Positions 37,539-46,162 of a DNA stretch of 52,864 bases are shown piece by piece; positions within the stretch are counted from its first letter, which is position 1, and the number at the start of each line of letters is the position of its first letter. The stretch covers positions 1 through 52,864 of the forward strand of contig NZ_JAVCAP010000021.1 in assembly GCF_030769565.1 (NCBI RefSeq), in the 5' to 3' direction. A program made the translations under genes and the position numbers. The notes beneath the pieces were generated by a model. It saw nothing but the letters and a program-made list of their open reading frames with translations. It was not told the DNA's origin and did no database searches. The stretch is from Methylophilus aquaticus. Its GTDB lineage: Bacteria; Pseudomonadota; Gammaproteobacteria; Burkholderiales; Methylophilaceae.

Positions 37539-39857
37539 ATGTTTAAATTGAAACAACTCACCCTGTGCGTTGCCTTGACCTTGACGGCAAGCAGCGTCTG
37601 GGCTGAAGGGGTCACCCTGTTGCATGTGGGCGACCAAGAGAGCTGGTTACTCTCCGCCCAGGGTAACCTGCGCGATAATAGCGGTCAGGCGATTTCATTT
37701 TATGGCGGTATCGACCGTTTGGCGACCGTGATTAAAAATGCCGAAACGGCTGCCGACAGCGCCGGACGCAGTGTACTCAAACTCAATGCGGGGGATGCAT
37801 TTTTGCCCGGTCCGCGTTTCAAGGCCAGTCTGGATAACTTGAGCAGCGCCTACATGGGCGGTCAGGATTTTTACGATGCCATCGCGCTGCGCCAAATTGG
37901 CTTTGACGCCATGGTCGTGGGTAACCACGAGTTTGACCTGGGCCCCGAGATTGCCGCCCGTTTTGCCGAGGTGTCTGGCAGTACCTACCTGTCCGTGAAT
38001 CTTAACTTTGACGCCACCACGGCGTTTGCCAGTTTGAAATCAGCAGGCAAAGTCGCCCCGTCCAAAATTGTGACCACCAAAGCCGGTCACAAAATCGGTT
38101 TGGTCGGTGCTACGACACCTTTGTTGCCCAATATTTCATCGCCAGGTGCGGTCAATCTGTTTGCTTACGATCCGTTTAACACTGAAGCACAAAACTTGCA
38201 GGCCTTGATTCCCCTGATTCAGGCAGAAGTGAACCGTTTGCGTACTGAGGAAGGCGTGAAAACTGTCATTCTGATGAGTCATCTGCAAAATTCGGTGAAT
38301 GAAATAAATGTGGTGGTGCCCGCGTTGCAGGGCGTCGATCTGGTCTTGTCTGGTGGTGGTCACGAACTGATGGTGGATGTCGATGACGCTTTAATTAATG
38401 GTGGTGTAGCTGCTACCTATGCCTCACATCCAGTTAATGCTACCGATGCACTGGGCAAAACCGTGCCTGTGTTGACCAGCCATTTTGGTAACCGCTATGT
38501 CGGTCAGGTCAACTTCAGTATTGATGATGCTCAGGGTACGTTTACCGGGATTGAATCAACCAAAATGATGCGCGTGTCCGGTGCCAGCGCCGATGCAGAC
38601 CGCGTGACTGGTGACGCCACCATTCAGGCACAAGTGGTGACACCGGTACTTAACTATATCACTGCCCTGAACGCACAAATCATTGGCACAACCGCAGTCA
38701 AACTCAATGGCCCGACCCATACCTCATGCACGCCGGCCCCTTGTACTTTTGTGGCAGGGGTGAGAAATGCTGAAACCGGCCTGGGTAACCTGGTGGCCGA
38801 TGCCATGCGTTTTGCAGGCAAATCTGACGTGGCGATTCAAAACGGAGGCGGTATCCGCACCAGTATTGCTGCGGCAGGCAATGTGTCAGTGGGTGATACT
38901 TTCAATATTCTGCCATTCACTAATCTGGTCAAGCGTGCGCCCGAAATGAATGCCAGCCAGTTGAAAGACATTCTGGAGCATTCCGTGATCAATGCAAACG
39001 CCACCGGCGGTAACAATGGCCGCTTTGCGCAAGTGTCTGGCATGCAGGTGGTCTACGATACGCGTCAAACGCCACGCGCCAGTACCACGGCGACAGACCC
39101 GGCACCTGTTGGCACTGGCAACCGTGTCCGCCGCGTTGTGCTGGATGACGGTACTGTGCTGATCGACAATGGCGTGGTGGTCAATAACAGCCGCACATTC
39201 TCTTTCACAACCATTGATTTTACAGCAGCTGGCGGTGACGGCTATCCGTTCCCGGCGAACGGCGTGCAGTTTGAAAATGACCCGTTCACCATCACCTACC
39301 AGGAGGCCCTGGCCAATTTTATTCAAACACCAAAATCAGAAGGTGGATTGGGTCGTTTGAACAATGCCGATGGCGATGAAGTGACTGCCAATATGTATGG
39401 CCTTGAAAATCAGTATGACCTTGGCGGACGCCTGATTGACCTGGCGATTGCCAACAGCACACCGGGCGTGACGCGCAACGGGTCGGCTGCCCGCGATACG
39501 CTGGTGGGCACCGCAGGCGATGATGTGATCAATGGCGGCTTGGGTGTAGACATCCTGACAGGCAATGCAGGTAACGATGTGTTTGTGTATAACAGCATGC
39601 GCGAAGCGGGTGACACCATTACCGACTTTACACCCTATGCAGACAAACTGCAGCTAAGCGGTTTGCTGGCTTCACTGGGTGTGTCATCCAATGTGGCAAT
39701 TGCGCATGGTTACTTGCGACTGCAAGACGTGACGGGTGGTGTGCAGTTGCTGGTAGATACGGATGGCAGCAGCGGCCCGTCAGCGGCCAAACCATTGCTG
39801 ACGCTTAAAGGCTTGACCGCCAGACAAGTGGCCCCAGCCAGAGACTTTGCACTTTAA
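37539..39857 (+). CDS. Secreted bifunctional metallophosphatase/5'-nucleotidase with RTX C-terminus
   Basis: The 772-residue protein has a signal peptide (MFKLKQLTLCVALTLTASSV to WAEG). An N-terminal metallophosphatase domain follows with LLHVGDQES (~26), KLNAGDAFLPGP, MVVGNHEFDLG (~126) and LSGGGHELM (~269). The DQE motif, in place of DxH, is the variant seen in some PhoA/UshA-related secreted nucleotidases. The 5'-nucleotidase C-terminal domain has IQNGGGIRTSI (~432) and FTAAGGDGYPF. RTX-like repeats start near 656 and the tail is homologous to that of the nuclease upstream. It would release phosphate from nucleotides outside the cell. GGAG six bases upstream of ATG 37539 sets the start. 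Confidence 0.88.
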   Translation: MFKLKQLTLCVALTLTASSVWAEGVTLLHVGDQESWLLSAQGNLRDNSGQAISFYGGIDRLATVIKNAETAADSAGRSVLKLNAGDAFLPGPRFKASLDNLSSAYMGGQDFYDAIALRQIGFDAMVVGNHEFDLGPEIAARFAEVSGSTYLSVNLNFDATTAFASLKSAGKVAPSKIVTTKAGHKIGLVGATTPLLPNISSPGAVNLFAYDPFNTEAQNLQALIPLIQAEVNRLRTEEGVKTVILMSHLQNSVNEINVVVPALQGVDLVLSGGGHELMVDVDDALINGGVAATYASHPVNATDALGKTVPVLTSHFGNRYVGQVNFSIDDAQGTFTGIESTKMMRVSGASADADRVTGDATIQAQVVTPVLNYITALNAQIIGTTAVKLNGPTHTSCTPAPCTFVAGVRNAETGLGNLVADAMRFAGKSDVAIQNGGGIRTSIAAAGNVSVGDTFNILPFTNLVKRAPEMNASQLKDILEHSVINANATGGNNGRFAQVSGMQVVYDTRQTPRASTTATDPAPVGTGNRVRRVVLDDGTVLIDNGVVVNNSRTFSFTTIDFTAAGGDGYPFPANGVQFENDPFTITYQEALANFIQTPKSEGGLGRLNNADGDEVTANMYGLENQYDLGGRLIDLAIANSTPGVTRNGSAARDTLVGTAGDDVINGGLGVDILTGNAGNDVFVYNSMREAGDTITDFTPYADKLQLSGLLASLGVSSNVAIAHGYLRLQDVTGGVQLLVDTDGSSGPSAAKPLLTLKGLTARQVAPARDFAL

Positions 39858-39881
39858 TTGATGTTATAGAGGAGTATTAAA

Positions 39882-40391
39882 ATGAAATCATGGATCAAAC
39901 ACGTCACTTTGGTGGCATTGCTGGCAACTGTCCTTCCGGCACAGGCAGCCATACAAGCTTGGCAGTTTTCTGGTCAAATCGACTCCGGTCACTACAATGG
40001 AACCAGCTATCAAGGCCAATTCAGCTTTGATGATGCCAGTTTGCTGGACACTGGCACCGAGCTGATCAGCTTGAGCAGTTTGCAGTTTAACTTTGGTGGT
40101 GACCAGTTCGGCTTGTCAACACCTGCGCTGAGTGCGGCAAACGCTGTGTTTCAAGATGGTTTGTTTACCGGTCTTGAATGGTCAGTGGATAGCAACAATC
40201 CACTGATTGGTTTTACTTTTGTAGCGGGCTTTGCGGATAGCTCCGATGCCTACCTGGCTTATGACACCGCCCTGGGCTTTTCCGGTGCTGGCAGTCTGGC
40301 TTATGTTGCCGTCGTGCCTGAACCCGCACAAACGGCTTTGATGTTGATGGGACTGGGGCTGGTGGGTGTCATCGCAAGAAGACGCAGTTAA
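39882..40391 (+). CDS. PEP-CTERM protein, secreted, function unknown
   Basis: The 169-residue protein has a signal peptide ending LPAQA near residue 23 and a beta-rich domain of roughly 110 residues (QAWQFSGQIDSGHYNG at the start). The PEP-CTERM tail reads VPEPAQTALMLMGLGLVGVI and then ARRRS. GAGGAG upstream is a good ribosome-binding site. It follows the nucleotidase by 24 bases and is the last gene of that unit, because a terminator comes right after. No enzymatic motif is visible. Confidence 0.87.
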   Translation: MKSWIKHVTLVALLATVLPAQAAIQAWQFSGQIDSGHYNGTSYQGQFSFDDASLLDTGTELISLSSLQFNFGGDQFGLSTPALSAANAVFQDGLFTGLEWSVDSNNPLIGFTFVAGFADSSDAYLAYDTALGFSGAGSLAYVAVVPEPAQTALMLMGLGLVGVIARRRS

Positions 40392-40413
40392 CACACACGA
40401 CAATATTGGATTG

Positions 40414-40439
40414 AAAAGCCCGGGTGACCGGGCTTTTTT
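40414..40439 (+). terminator. Terminator after the PEP-CTERM gene
   Basis: AAAAGCCCGG (40414-40423) pairs with CCGGGCTTTT (40428-40437) around GTGA, followed by two more T residues. It ends the nuclease-nucleotidase unit just before the CTAGTCC sites of the next unit. Confidence 0.93.
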
Positions 40440-40448
40440 GTATGAAAA

Positions 40449-40467
40449 GGACTAGTCCGCCTAGTCC
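40449..40467 (+). promoter_or_regulatory. Tandem CTAGTCC sites upstream of the exbB-fusion gene
   Basis: GGACTAGTCC (40449-40458) is followed directly by GCCTAGTCC (40459-40467). The first is identical to the tpsB upstream palindrome and the second to the nuclease upstream site. They stand about 60-80 bases before the chosen start codon at 40529, a suitable place for an activator or repressor. The binding protein is unknown. Confidence 0.5.
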
Positions 40468-40528
40468 GCTATTAATTTCGTTGAAACATTCAATGATTAG
40501 ACTTGCACCTCGAATTAACTCGACTGCG

Positions 40529-42214
40529 ATGGATATGAAGAAGTCTATATTTGGTTTATTGGCCAGCCTCTGTGTGTACGCCCTTTCTTTTTCTGCCCAC
40601 GCGGCATGGAACGCTGACTGGGCAACCCAACAAAAAATCACCATTGACACTGCGCCAGTGAAGGAAGCCGTGAATCAGGCGCCAGTGCTGGTGCGTCTGC
40701 ATTCGGGGAACTTTGACTTTACCGGTGCCAATGTTGATGGTTCCGACCTGCGTTTTATTGCAGCCGATGACAAAACCGAACTCAAGTTCCAGCTGGAAAA
40801 ATATGATGCGGTCAACGAACTGGCAATCGCCTGGGTGTTGTTGCCGCAGTTGTCCGCAGCGAATAAAGACTTGTCGATCAATCTGTACAGTGGCAACGAG
40901 GGCGGAAAAGCCGCGAGCGATGCCAGCGTGCTGAATGCGACCAATCTGCTGGCCAGATTTTCTTTTGCCGAAGCTGGATTGTTGAAAGACAGCGGCCCGA
41001 ATCAGCTCACAGCCAGTGGCTTAATCACCGTGCAAAAAGCCGGCTTGATTGCGGAAAGTGCGCAATTGAATGGCAGTGCATTGACTGTCAATTTGCCTGC
41101 AGCACCAGATGTCGTGGCTGGTACCACCTGGTCGGTCTGGTTTAAACCGGCCAGCCTGCCGCAGACCGGCGTGTTGTTCAAGTCTGGCAATATCAGTTTG
41201 CAAGTGGAGGGCAGTGCGCTGACCTTGCAAGCGGGTAGCACGAAAACCCCTGCAGGCGAACTCAAGGCTTCTGCCTGGCAGCATATTGCGCTGGTGCTGC
41301 AAAACGGCAAGGCGATGGTGTACCTCAATGGTAATGAGGTTGCGCAACAAGCACTCACGGATGCCAAGCCAGATAACGCGTTTAGTCTTGGCGAAGGGCT
41401 GACTGCCGAGGTCGATGAATTGCAACTGGCCGCGACTGCACGCAGTGCTTCATGGCTGCTACTGGCGGCGCAGACACAAGGTGCCGAAACCAGTCTGGTG
41501 AAAGTGACCCCTGCCGGTGAAGCTGAAGGCGAAGAAGAAGGTGAAGCCAACTACATGGGCATTCTGATTAACAGCCTGACGCTGGATGCCAAAGTGGTGA
41601 TTGCGATTCTGGCCGTCATGTTTGCCATCAGTGTCTGGGTGATGGGCAGCAAAGCGCGCTTGGTCAGCCGTACCGATAAAGACAATAGCCTGTTTCTCAA
41701 ACGCTTTCAGCAAGTGCAGGGCAAGGATTTGCTCAGCCTGGATAGCAGCGGCAATTACACGCATTCCACCTTGTTTGGTCTGTACAAAGCGGGTCTGCGA
41801 GAGATCAAAAAACGCGAGATTGACGGCCACATTTCACTGGGCGGTGCGTCAATTGATGCGATCAAGGCTGCTGTGGATGCCGATCTGGTGCGTGAAACCC
41901 AGCGCATGAACAGCATGATGGTGTTGCTGACGATTGCGATTTCCGGCGGCCCTTTTCTCGGCCTGTTAGGCACTGTGGTCGGTGTGATGATCACCTTTGC
42001 GGCGATTGCAGCAGCCGGTGACGTCAACGTCAACGCGATTGCGCCGGGGATTGCCGCTGCGTTGCTGGCGACGGTGGCCGGTCTGGCGGTGGCGATTCCG
42101 GCCCTGTTTGGCTATAACTATCTGGCCAGTCGCGTCAAGAACATCACCATCGCCATGCAGATTTTTGTCGATGAATTTATCACGCGCACTGCTGAGCTGT
42201 ACGGCAAGGAATAG
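40529..42214 (+). CDS. ExbB/TolQ/MotA-like proton channel fused to N-terminal DUF2341 and LamG-like domains
   Basis: The 561-residue protein starts MDMKKSIFGLLASLCVYALS and has a signal peptide ending FSAHA near 25. A DUF2341-like domain (about 28-135) and a concanavalin/LamG-like domain (about 150-290) follow and should lie outside the inner membrane. An acidic linker (EAEGEEEGE) leads to a membrane helix at about 346-370 and then two more (about 463-495 and 502-532), the ExbB/TolQ core with GPFLGLLGTVVGVM and ATVAGLAVAIPALF. It would conduct protons with ExbD. A frame opening at 40424 would put the CTAGTCC sites inside the gene, so the start at 40529 is preferred. It begins an operon with two exbD genes and tonB. 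Confidence 0.87.
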   Translation: MDMKKSIFGLLASLCVYALSFSAHAAWNADWATQQKITIDTAPVKEAVNQAPVLVRLHSGNFDFTGANVDGSDLRFIAADDKTELKFQLEKYDAVNELAIAWVLLPQLSAANKDLSINLYSGNEGGKAASDASVLNATNLLARFSFAEAGLLKDSGPNQLTASGLITVQKAGLIAESAQLNGSALTVNLPAAPDVVAGTTWSVWFKPASLPQTGVLFKSGNISLQVEGSALTLQAGSTKTPAGELKASAWQHIALVLQNGKAMVYLNGNEVAQQALTDAKPDNAFSLGEGLTAEVDELQLAATARSASWLLLAAQTQGAETSLVKVTPAGEAEGEEEGEANYMGILINSLTLDAKVVIAILAVMFAISVWVMGSKARLVSRTDKDNSLFLKRFQQVQGKDLLSLDSSGNYTHSTLFGLYKAGLREIKKREIDGHISLGGASIDAIKAAVDADLVRETQRMNSMMVLLTIAISGGPFLGLLGTVVGVMITFAAIAAAGDVNVNAIAPGIAAALLATVAGLAVAIPALFGYNYLASRVKNITIAMQIFVDEFITRTAELYGKE

Positions 42215-42223
42215 GCATCAGCC

Positions 42224-42634
42224 ATGTCAGAAGGCGTTAAGGAAGAGAACCAGCTTTACGATGAAATCAATATTACGCCGATGCTGGATCTGGCGTACGT
42301 ATTGCTGGTGATTTTTATCATCATGACCACCGCATCAGTGCAGGGCGTGAAAGTCGAAACACCGCATACCGTGAATTCGGCTGCGTTGGCCAAACCGCAA
42401 ATGCGGGCGATTACCGTGACCAGTGATGGCAGTGTTTATCTCGATGCTTTTCCGGTGGATATGACGCAACTGGAGCAGCGGCTGGCCGAATACAAAAGCA
42501 GTAATCCCGAGTTGCCAGTGGTGCTTAAAGGCGATGCCGCTGCCCATTATGAAAAAATTTCCGAAGTGCTGGAAATCTGCAAGCGCCTCGATATTACCGA
42601 AGTTGGTCTGGTGACCAAGAAGGTCACGGAGTAA
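42224..42634 (+). CDS. exbD: ExbD/TolR-family biopolymer transport protein (first copy)
   Basis: The 136-residue protein has a short cytoplasmic tail, one membrane helix (about 21-43) with the conserved proton-carrying Asp22 in NITPMLDLAYVLLVIF, and a periplasmic domain ending VGLVTKKVTE. ExbD works with ExbB to turn proton flow into motion of TonB. It follows the exbB fusion by nine bases. A second ExbD lies right after. Confidence 0.93.
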   Translation: MSEGVKEENQLYDEINITPMLDLAYVLLVIFIIMTTASVQGVKVETPHTVNSAALAKPQMRAITVTSDGSVYLDAFPVDMTQLEQRLAEYKSSNPELPVVLKGDAAAHYEKISEVLEICKRLDITEVGLVTKKVTE

Positions 42635-42637
42635 GTC

Positions 42638-43042
42638 ATGCAAGTCCAAAACGACGCACAACCCTACGACACCATCAACATCACGCCGATGCTGGACCTC
42701 GCCTATGTGTTGCTGGTGATTTTTATCCTGATGACCACTGCTGGGGTACAAGGGCTGACCATGAACCTGCCCAAGCCTTCCAACAAGCCGAGTACCGAAA
42801 AGCATGACCTGAAAATTGTACAGGTACAGCAGGGTGGCACGCTGACCATTAACGGTGTGGGCGTGAGCATGGCGGAACTGGAAAGCCAGCTCAATCAGGC
42901 CAAGGCCATGGACCCCAAGTTTAACGTCATGATCAAGGGGCAGGCGCAGGCACCGTATGCCGGGGTGATTTCAGTGATTGATCTGGTCAATCGTCTTGAA
43001 ATTGAAAATGTGGGCCTGGTGACAGGGAAGATTGGGACCTAA
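42638..43042 (+). CDS. exbD: ExbD/TolR-family biopolymer transport protein (second copy)
   Basis: The 134-residue protein has the same layout as the preceding gene, with Asp20 in NITPMLDLAYVLLVIF and a periplasmic domain with VSMAELESQLNQAKAM. The two copies differ clearly outside the membrane helix, so they are diverged paralogues and may form a heteromeric ring. It is placed three bases after the first exbD and three bases before tonB. Confidence 0.93.
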   Translation: MQVQNDAQPYDTINITPMLDLAYVLLVIFILMTTAGVQGLTMNLPKPSNKPSTEKHDLKIVQVQQGGTLTINGVGVSMAELESQLNQAKAMDPKFNVMIKGQAQAPYAGVISVIDLVNRLEIENVGLVTGKIGT

Positions 43043-43045
43043 AGG

Positions 43046-43762
43046 ATGGCTGACACGCAATTTGATCCCATGAGCGAGGAAACTCCTGTCTCTGCCAGCC
43101 GCCTGTGGCTTAGCCGAGTGCTGATTGCTCTGCTGGTGTTGGCTGTGCTGGGTACGATTGGATATGGCATTAAGAAGATGTTCTCGGGCGGGGCACCGCA
43201 CAAAAAGCAAATCACCACGGTGAAGTTGCTGCCGGATACGCCTCCACCACCGCCTCCGCCGCCCCCCAAAGAGCCGCCCAAGGAAACGCCAAAAGAGCAA
43301 CCGAAAGAAGCACCGAAGGAGCCTGAACCCAAACCGGCAGAGGCACCGCCGGCCGAGAATCTGAAAATGGAAGGCGCTGCCGGGGATGGTCCGAGTCCTT
43401 TTGCTTCCGGGCAGGTTTCCAAGGAATACGAAAAAGGCGATTTAACCACTGGGCCCAAAATTGGTGGCAAGAAGAACATGGCGGCGTTTGCCTGGTTTAC
43501 CGGCAAGATCGACAGCCAGATCAAAAAAGTGCTGGCGGCAGATATGGAGCTGGCCAAGACCAAATACCAGATAGAGGTGCGGGTGTATTTAAGTGCACAT
43601 GGCGACATCGAGCGTGCAGAGCTACTGGATTCCAGCGGTAATGCCGAAACCGATGCCTTGCTGCGCAAGGTACTGGCCAGAATCCCGCCACTCGGCGAGG
43701 TTGCGCCTGAGGATATGCCCAGGAAAGTGGTGATCCGGGTGACTTCGCAGAATATGTCTTGA
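43046..43762 (+). CDS. TonB-family energy transducer
   Basis: The 238-residue protein has one N-terminal membrane helix (about 20-42, LWLSRVLIALLVLAVLGTIG). A proline-rich spacer with a run of nine Pro and KEPPKETPKEQPKE follows (about 63-107), and a C-terminal TonB-like domain covers about 165-235 (YQIEVRVYLSAHGDIERAEL). It would carry energy from ExbB/ExbD to an outer-membrane partner. No TonB-dependent receptor is encoded in the window; the nearest outer-membrane protein is the putative porin downstream. Confidence 0.88.
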   Translation: MADTQFDPMSEETPVSASRLWLSRVLIALLVLAVLGTIGYGIKKMFSGGAPHKKQITTVKLLPDTPPPPPPPPPKEPPKETPKEQPKEAPKEPEPKPAEAPPAENLKMEGAAGDGPSPFASGQVSKEYEKGDLTTGPKIGGKKNMAAFAWFTGKIDSQIKKVLAADMELAKTKYQIEVRVYLSAHGDIERAELLDSSGNAETDALLRKVLARIPPLGEVAPEDMPRKVVIRVTSQNMS

Positions 43763-43815
43763 TAAGAAACGCATATTGGAAATGTCATTGAATGACAACG
43801 TGTAAACAGGGAAAA

Positions 43816-45450
43816 ATGATGCAGATCACATTGAAAAACTGGAAGCTATCACTGGCGTTGGCGGCGATTTTTGCCAGCCAGAACGGGGCAGCTGTTGCAG
43901 GCGAGCGCGAGTCACTGGAAGAAGTGCGTGCCACCACCATGAGTCTGATTGAGTTGCTGGTGCAAGAGGGCGTGTTATCCAAAGACAAGGCCGACGCCTT
44001 GCTTAAACAGGCACAGACGGCAAAGCAAAAAGCCCAGGAAGAGGCTGCTGCACAGCTCGCCTCACAGCCTGTCGAGACGGCAGCGCCTGCTGACGCTGGT
44101 CAGCCCAAATCCATCCGCGTGCAGTATGTGCCTGAGCATGTGAAAAATGAAATGCGTGCCGAAATTGAGCAGGAAGTGATGAAAAAGCTCAATTACAAGG
44201 CAGGTGAGCGACTGGGGATTCCCGAGTGGATAGACCGGGTGGAATGGACCGGCGAGCTTCGCTTGCGTTATCAGCAGGATCAGTTTAGCGATACCAATGT
44301 GAGTCCTGCCACTCTTGCCTCCAATAACACGCAATATATGCAGGTCAATAACACTTCTGAAGATAGAGAACGCCAACGTATTCGCGCTTTATTTGGCGCC
44401 AATTTGCATATTAATGATTGGTTAAATGGTGGCATTCGCTTTACTACCGGCTTACTACAAACCCCTGTGACCCCCAACCAGACCGAGGGTTTTTCGCAAG
44501 GAAAATTTGTGTTTGGACTGGATAGAGCCTTTCTGGAAGCAAAGCCTTACGATTGGCTCACATTGACCGGAGGTCGTTTTGCCAATCCGTTCTTTACGGG
44601 TAATCGGGTCTTTGGTACGGATTTGATTTGGGACCCTGATTTGGCCTTTGATGGTTTAGTCGCCAAAGCTAATCCTAAAATCAATAATCATTGGCAAGTA
44701 TTTTCTTCTATTGGTGCATTCCCCATCGAGGAAGTTGAAACTTCAGATACAAATAAAGCACGTGATAAGTGGTTGTATGCAGCGCAAGGCGGCATAGAGT
44801 GGACAGCAAGCGACAATAGTAAAGTCAAGTTAGGCGTAGCCTATTACGATTTTAAAAATGTCGAGGGTGAACCCAGTCAGTTTAATGGAGACACCAGGTT
44901 TGATGCGACCGTACCGTTGTGGAGACAAAAGGGAAACAGTACTTTTAAATTGAATTCTTTTGCTAATAATTGTGATAGCGCGACCAACCCCTCGCGATGC
45001 GGTTTGGCTTCGCAATTTCAATTGTTGAACTTTACAGGCGAGGTTGATCTGGCCTTGTTTGATCCGGTACATGTTGTTCTACATGGTGCATATGTGAAAA
45101 ATATTGGCTTTGACCAGCAAGAAATTTTACGTAGAACGAATACGTTATTAGATGAAGAAAATGAAGGGTATGAGTTGGCGTTGATGGTCGGCCATCCGAT
45201 GATGAAAAAATTGCATGACTGGCAGGTATTTGGTGGCTACCGCCGTTTGGAAAGAGATGCCATGCTGGATGGTTTTACCGACTCCAACTTCCGCCTTGGC
45301 GGCACCGATGCCAAAGGTTACTTTTTGGGTGCGCAGTACGGATTGGGTAAAAATGCGTGGTTATCTTCACGCTATATCAGTGCCGACGAAATCAGCGGGC
45401 TGCCATTTTCGGTGGACACCTTTTTTGTTGACATGAACGCCCGTTTCTAA
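43816..45450 (+). CDS. Putative outer-membrane porin with N-terminal coiled-coil
   Basis: The protein (about 544 residues) has a signal peptide (QITLKNWKLSLALAAIFASQ), then a coiled-coil stretch (about 30-70, SLEEVRATTMSLIELLVQ to QTAKQKAQEEAA), a short linker and a long beta-barrel-like region. It ends with Phe (FVDMNARF), the usual mark of outer-membrane barrels. It resembles the 'putative porin' family found next to ExbB-DUF2341 genes. AGGG at 43808-43811 suggests the start at ATG 43816 or 43819; the earlier ATG at 43792 would put eight extra residues before the signal. It may be the partner of TonB or a channel for substrates. Confidence 0.8.
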   Translation: MMQITLKNWKLSLALAAIFASQNGAAVAGERESLEEVRATTMSLIELLVQEGVLSKDKADALLKQAQTAKQKAQEEAAAQLASQPVETAAPADAGQPKSIRVQYVPEHVKNEMRAEIEQEVMKKLNYKAGERLGIPEWIDRVEWTGELRLRYQQDQFSDTNVSPATLASNNTQYMQVNNTSEDRERQRIRALFGANLHINDWLNGGIRFTTGLLQTPVTPNQTEGFSQGKFVFGLDRAFLEAKPYDWLTLTGGRFANPFFTGNRVFGTDLIWDPDLAFDGLVAKANPKINNHWQVFSSIGAFPIEEVETSDTNKARDKWLYAAQGGIEWTASDNSKVKLGVAYYDFKNVEGEPSQFNGDTRFDATVPLWRQKGNSTFKLNSFANNCDSATNPSRCGLASQFQLLNFTGEVDLALFDPVHVVLHGAYVKNIGFDQQEILRRTNTLLDEENEGYELALMVGHPMMKKLHDWQVFGGYRRLERDAMLDGFTDSNFRLGGTDAKGYFLGAQYGLGKNAWLSSRYISADEISGLPFSVDTFFVDMNARF

Positions 45451-45460
45451 GGTTGACTCG

Positions 45461-46135
45461 ATGAAAAAGACGCTCATTCTTGGTGTGGTCGCGATGATTG
45501 CCTGGAGCTGTTCATCGCCGCTATTCGCTGCCGACAAACCTGACAAGGCTACCAAACGTGCCGCCATTCTGATGCAAAAGCTCAAGCAGGATATGGAGGC
45601 TGAAAAGGCCGCTCTGCAAACGCAGCTGGAGCAAGAGAAAAAGAGCATGACTGAACAGCTCAATTCTGTCCAGAGTGTACAGCGTAGCAACTCGGCCAAA
45701 CTGCAAGGGCAGGTAAGACGCAATCAGCAGTTACAGTTTGATGCTGATCGTTTACGCGCAGAAAAACAGGCGTTGGAAAGCCAGCTGACACAATTGCAAA
45801 CACAGTTGCAGGAGCACCAGCAATTGGTGGCTGAGCTCAACCAGCAATTGACGGACACGAAAAATGCACTGGGCGTGAATGATACGCAGCGAAAAAAACT
45901 GGTGAGCAATGTCAGTAATATGCATCAGAAACTGCAATCCTGTGAGGAGAAAAACAGTCAGCTTTATGCCTATGGCAAGTCGCTGGTGAGTTTGTATGAT
46001 GATGCTTCCACTTACCAGAAAATCCTGCGACAGGAACCGTTTTTTCAGCTAAAGCGGGTTGAGCTGGAGAATTTGTTACAGGAAAAGCGTGATCAACTGG
46101 ACGGCGGTAAAGTTGATACAATAGCAACGCCTTGA
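45461..46135 (+). CDS. Periplasmic coiled-coil protein
   Basis: The 224-residue protein has a signal peptide (ending PLFAA near 24) and is almost entirely alpha-helical coiled-coil from about 30 to 170, with heptads rich in Q, L, E and K (LEQEKKSMTEQLNS, LTQLQTQLQEHQQLVAELNQ). The last 50 residues form a short domain with YDDASTYQKILRQEPFFQLKRVELEN. It follows the porin by ten bases and is clearly in the same unit. No enzymatic function is indicated; it could be a spacer or scaffold in the envelope. Confidence 0.8.
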   Translation: MKKTLILGVVAMIAWSCSSPLFAADKPDKATKRAAILMQKLKQDMEAEKAALQTQLEQEKKSMTEQLNSVQSVQRSNSAKLQGQVRRNQQLQFDADRLRAEKQALESQLTQLQTQLQEHQQLVAELNQQLTDTKNALGVNDTQRKKLVSNVSNMHQKLQSCEEKNSQLYAYGKSLVSLYDDASTYQKILRQEPFFQLKRVELENLLQEKRDQLDGGKVDTIATP

Positions 46136-46162
46136 TCCTCCTGGTCTTGCACAGTTGAAGAT

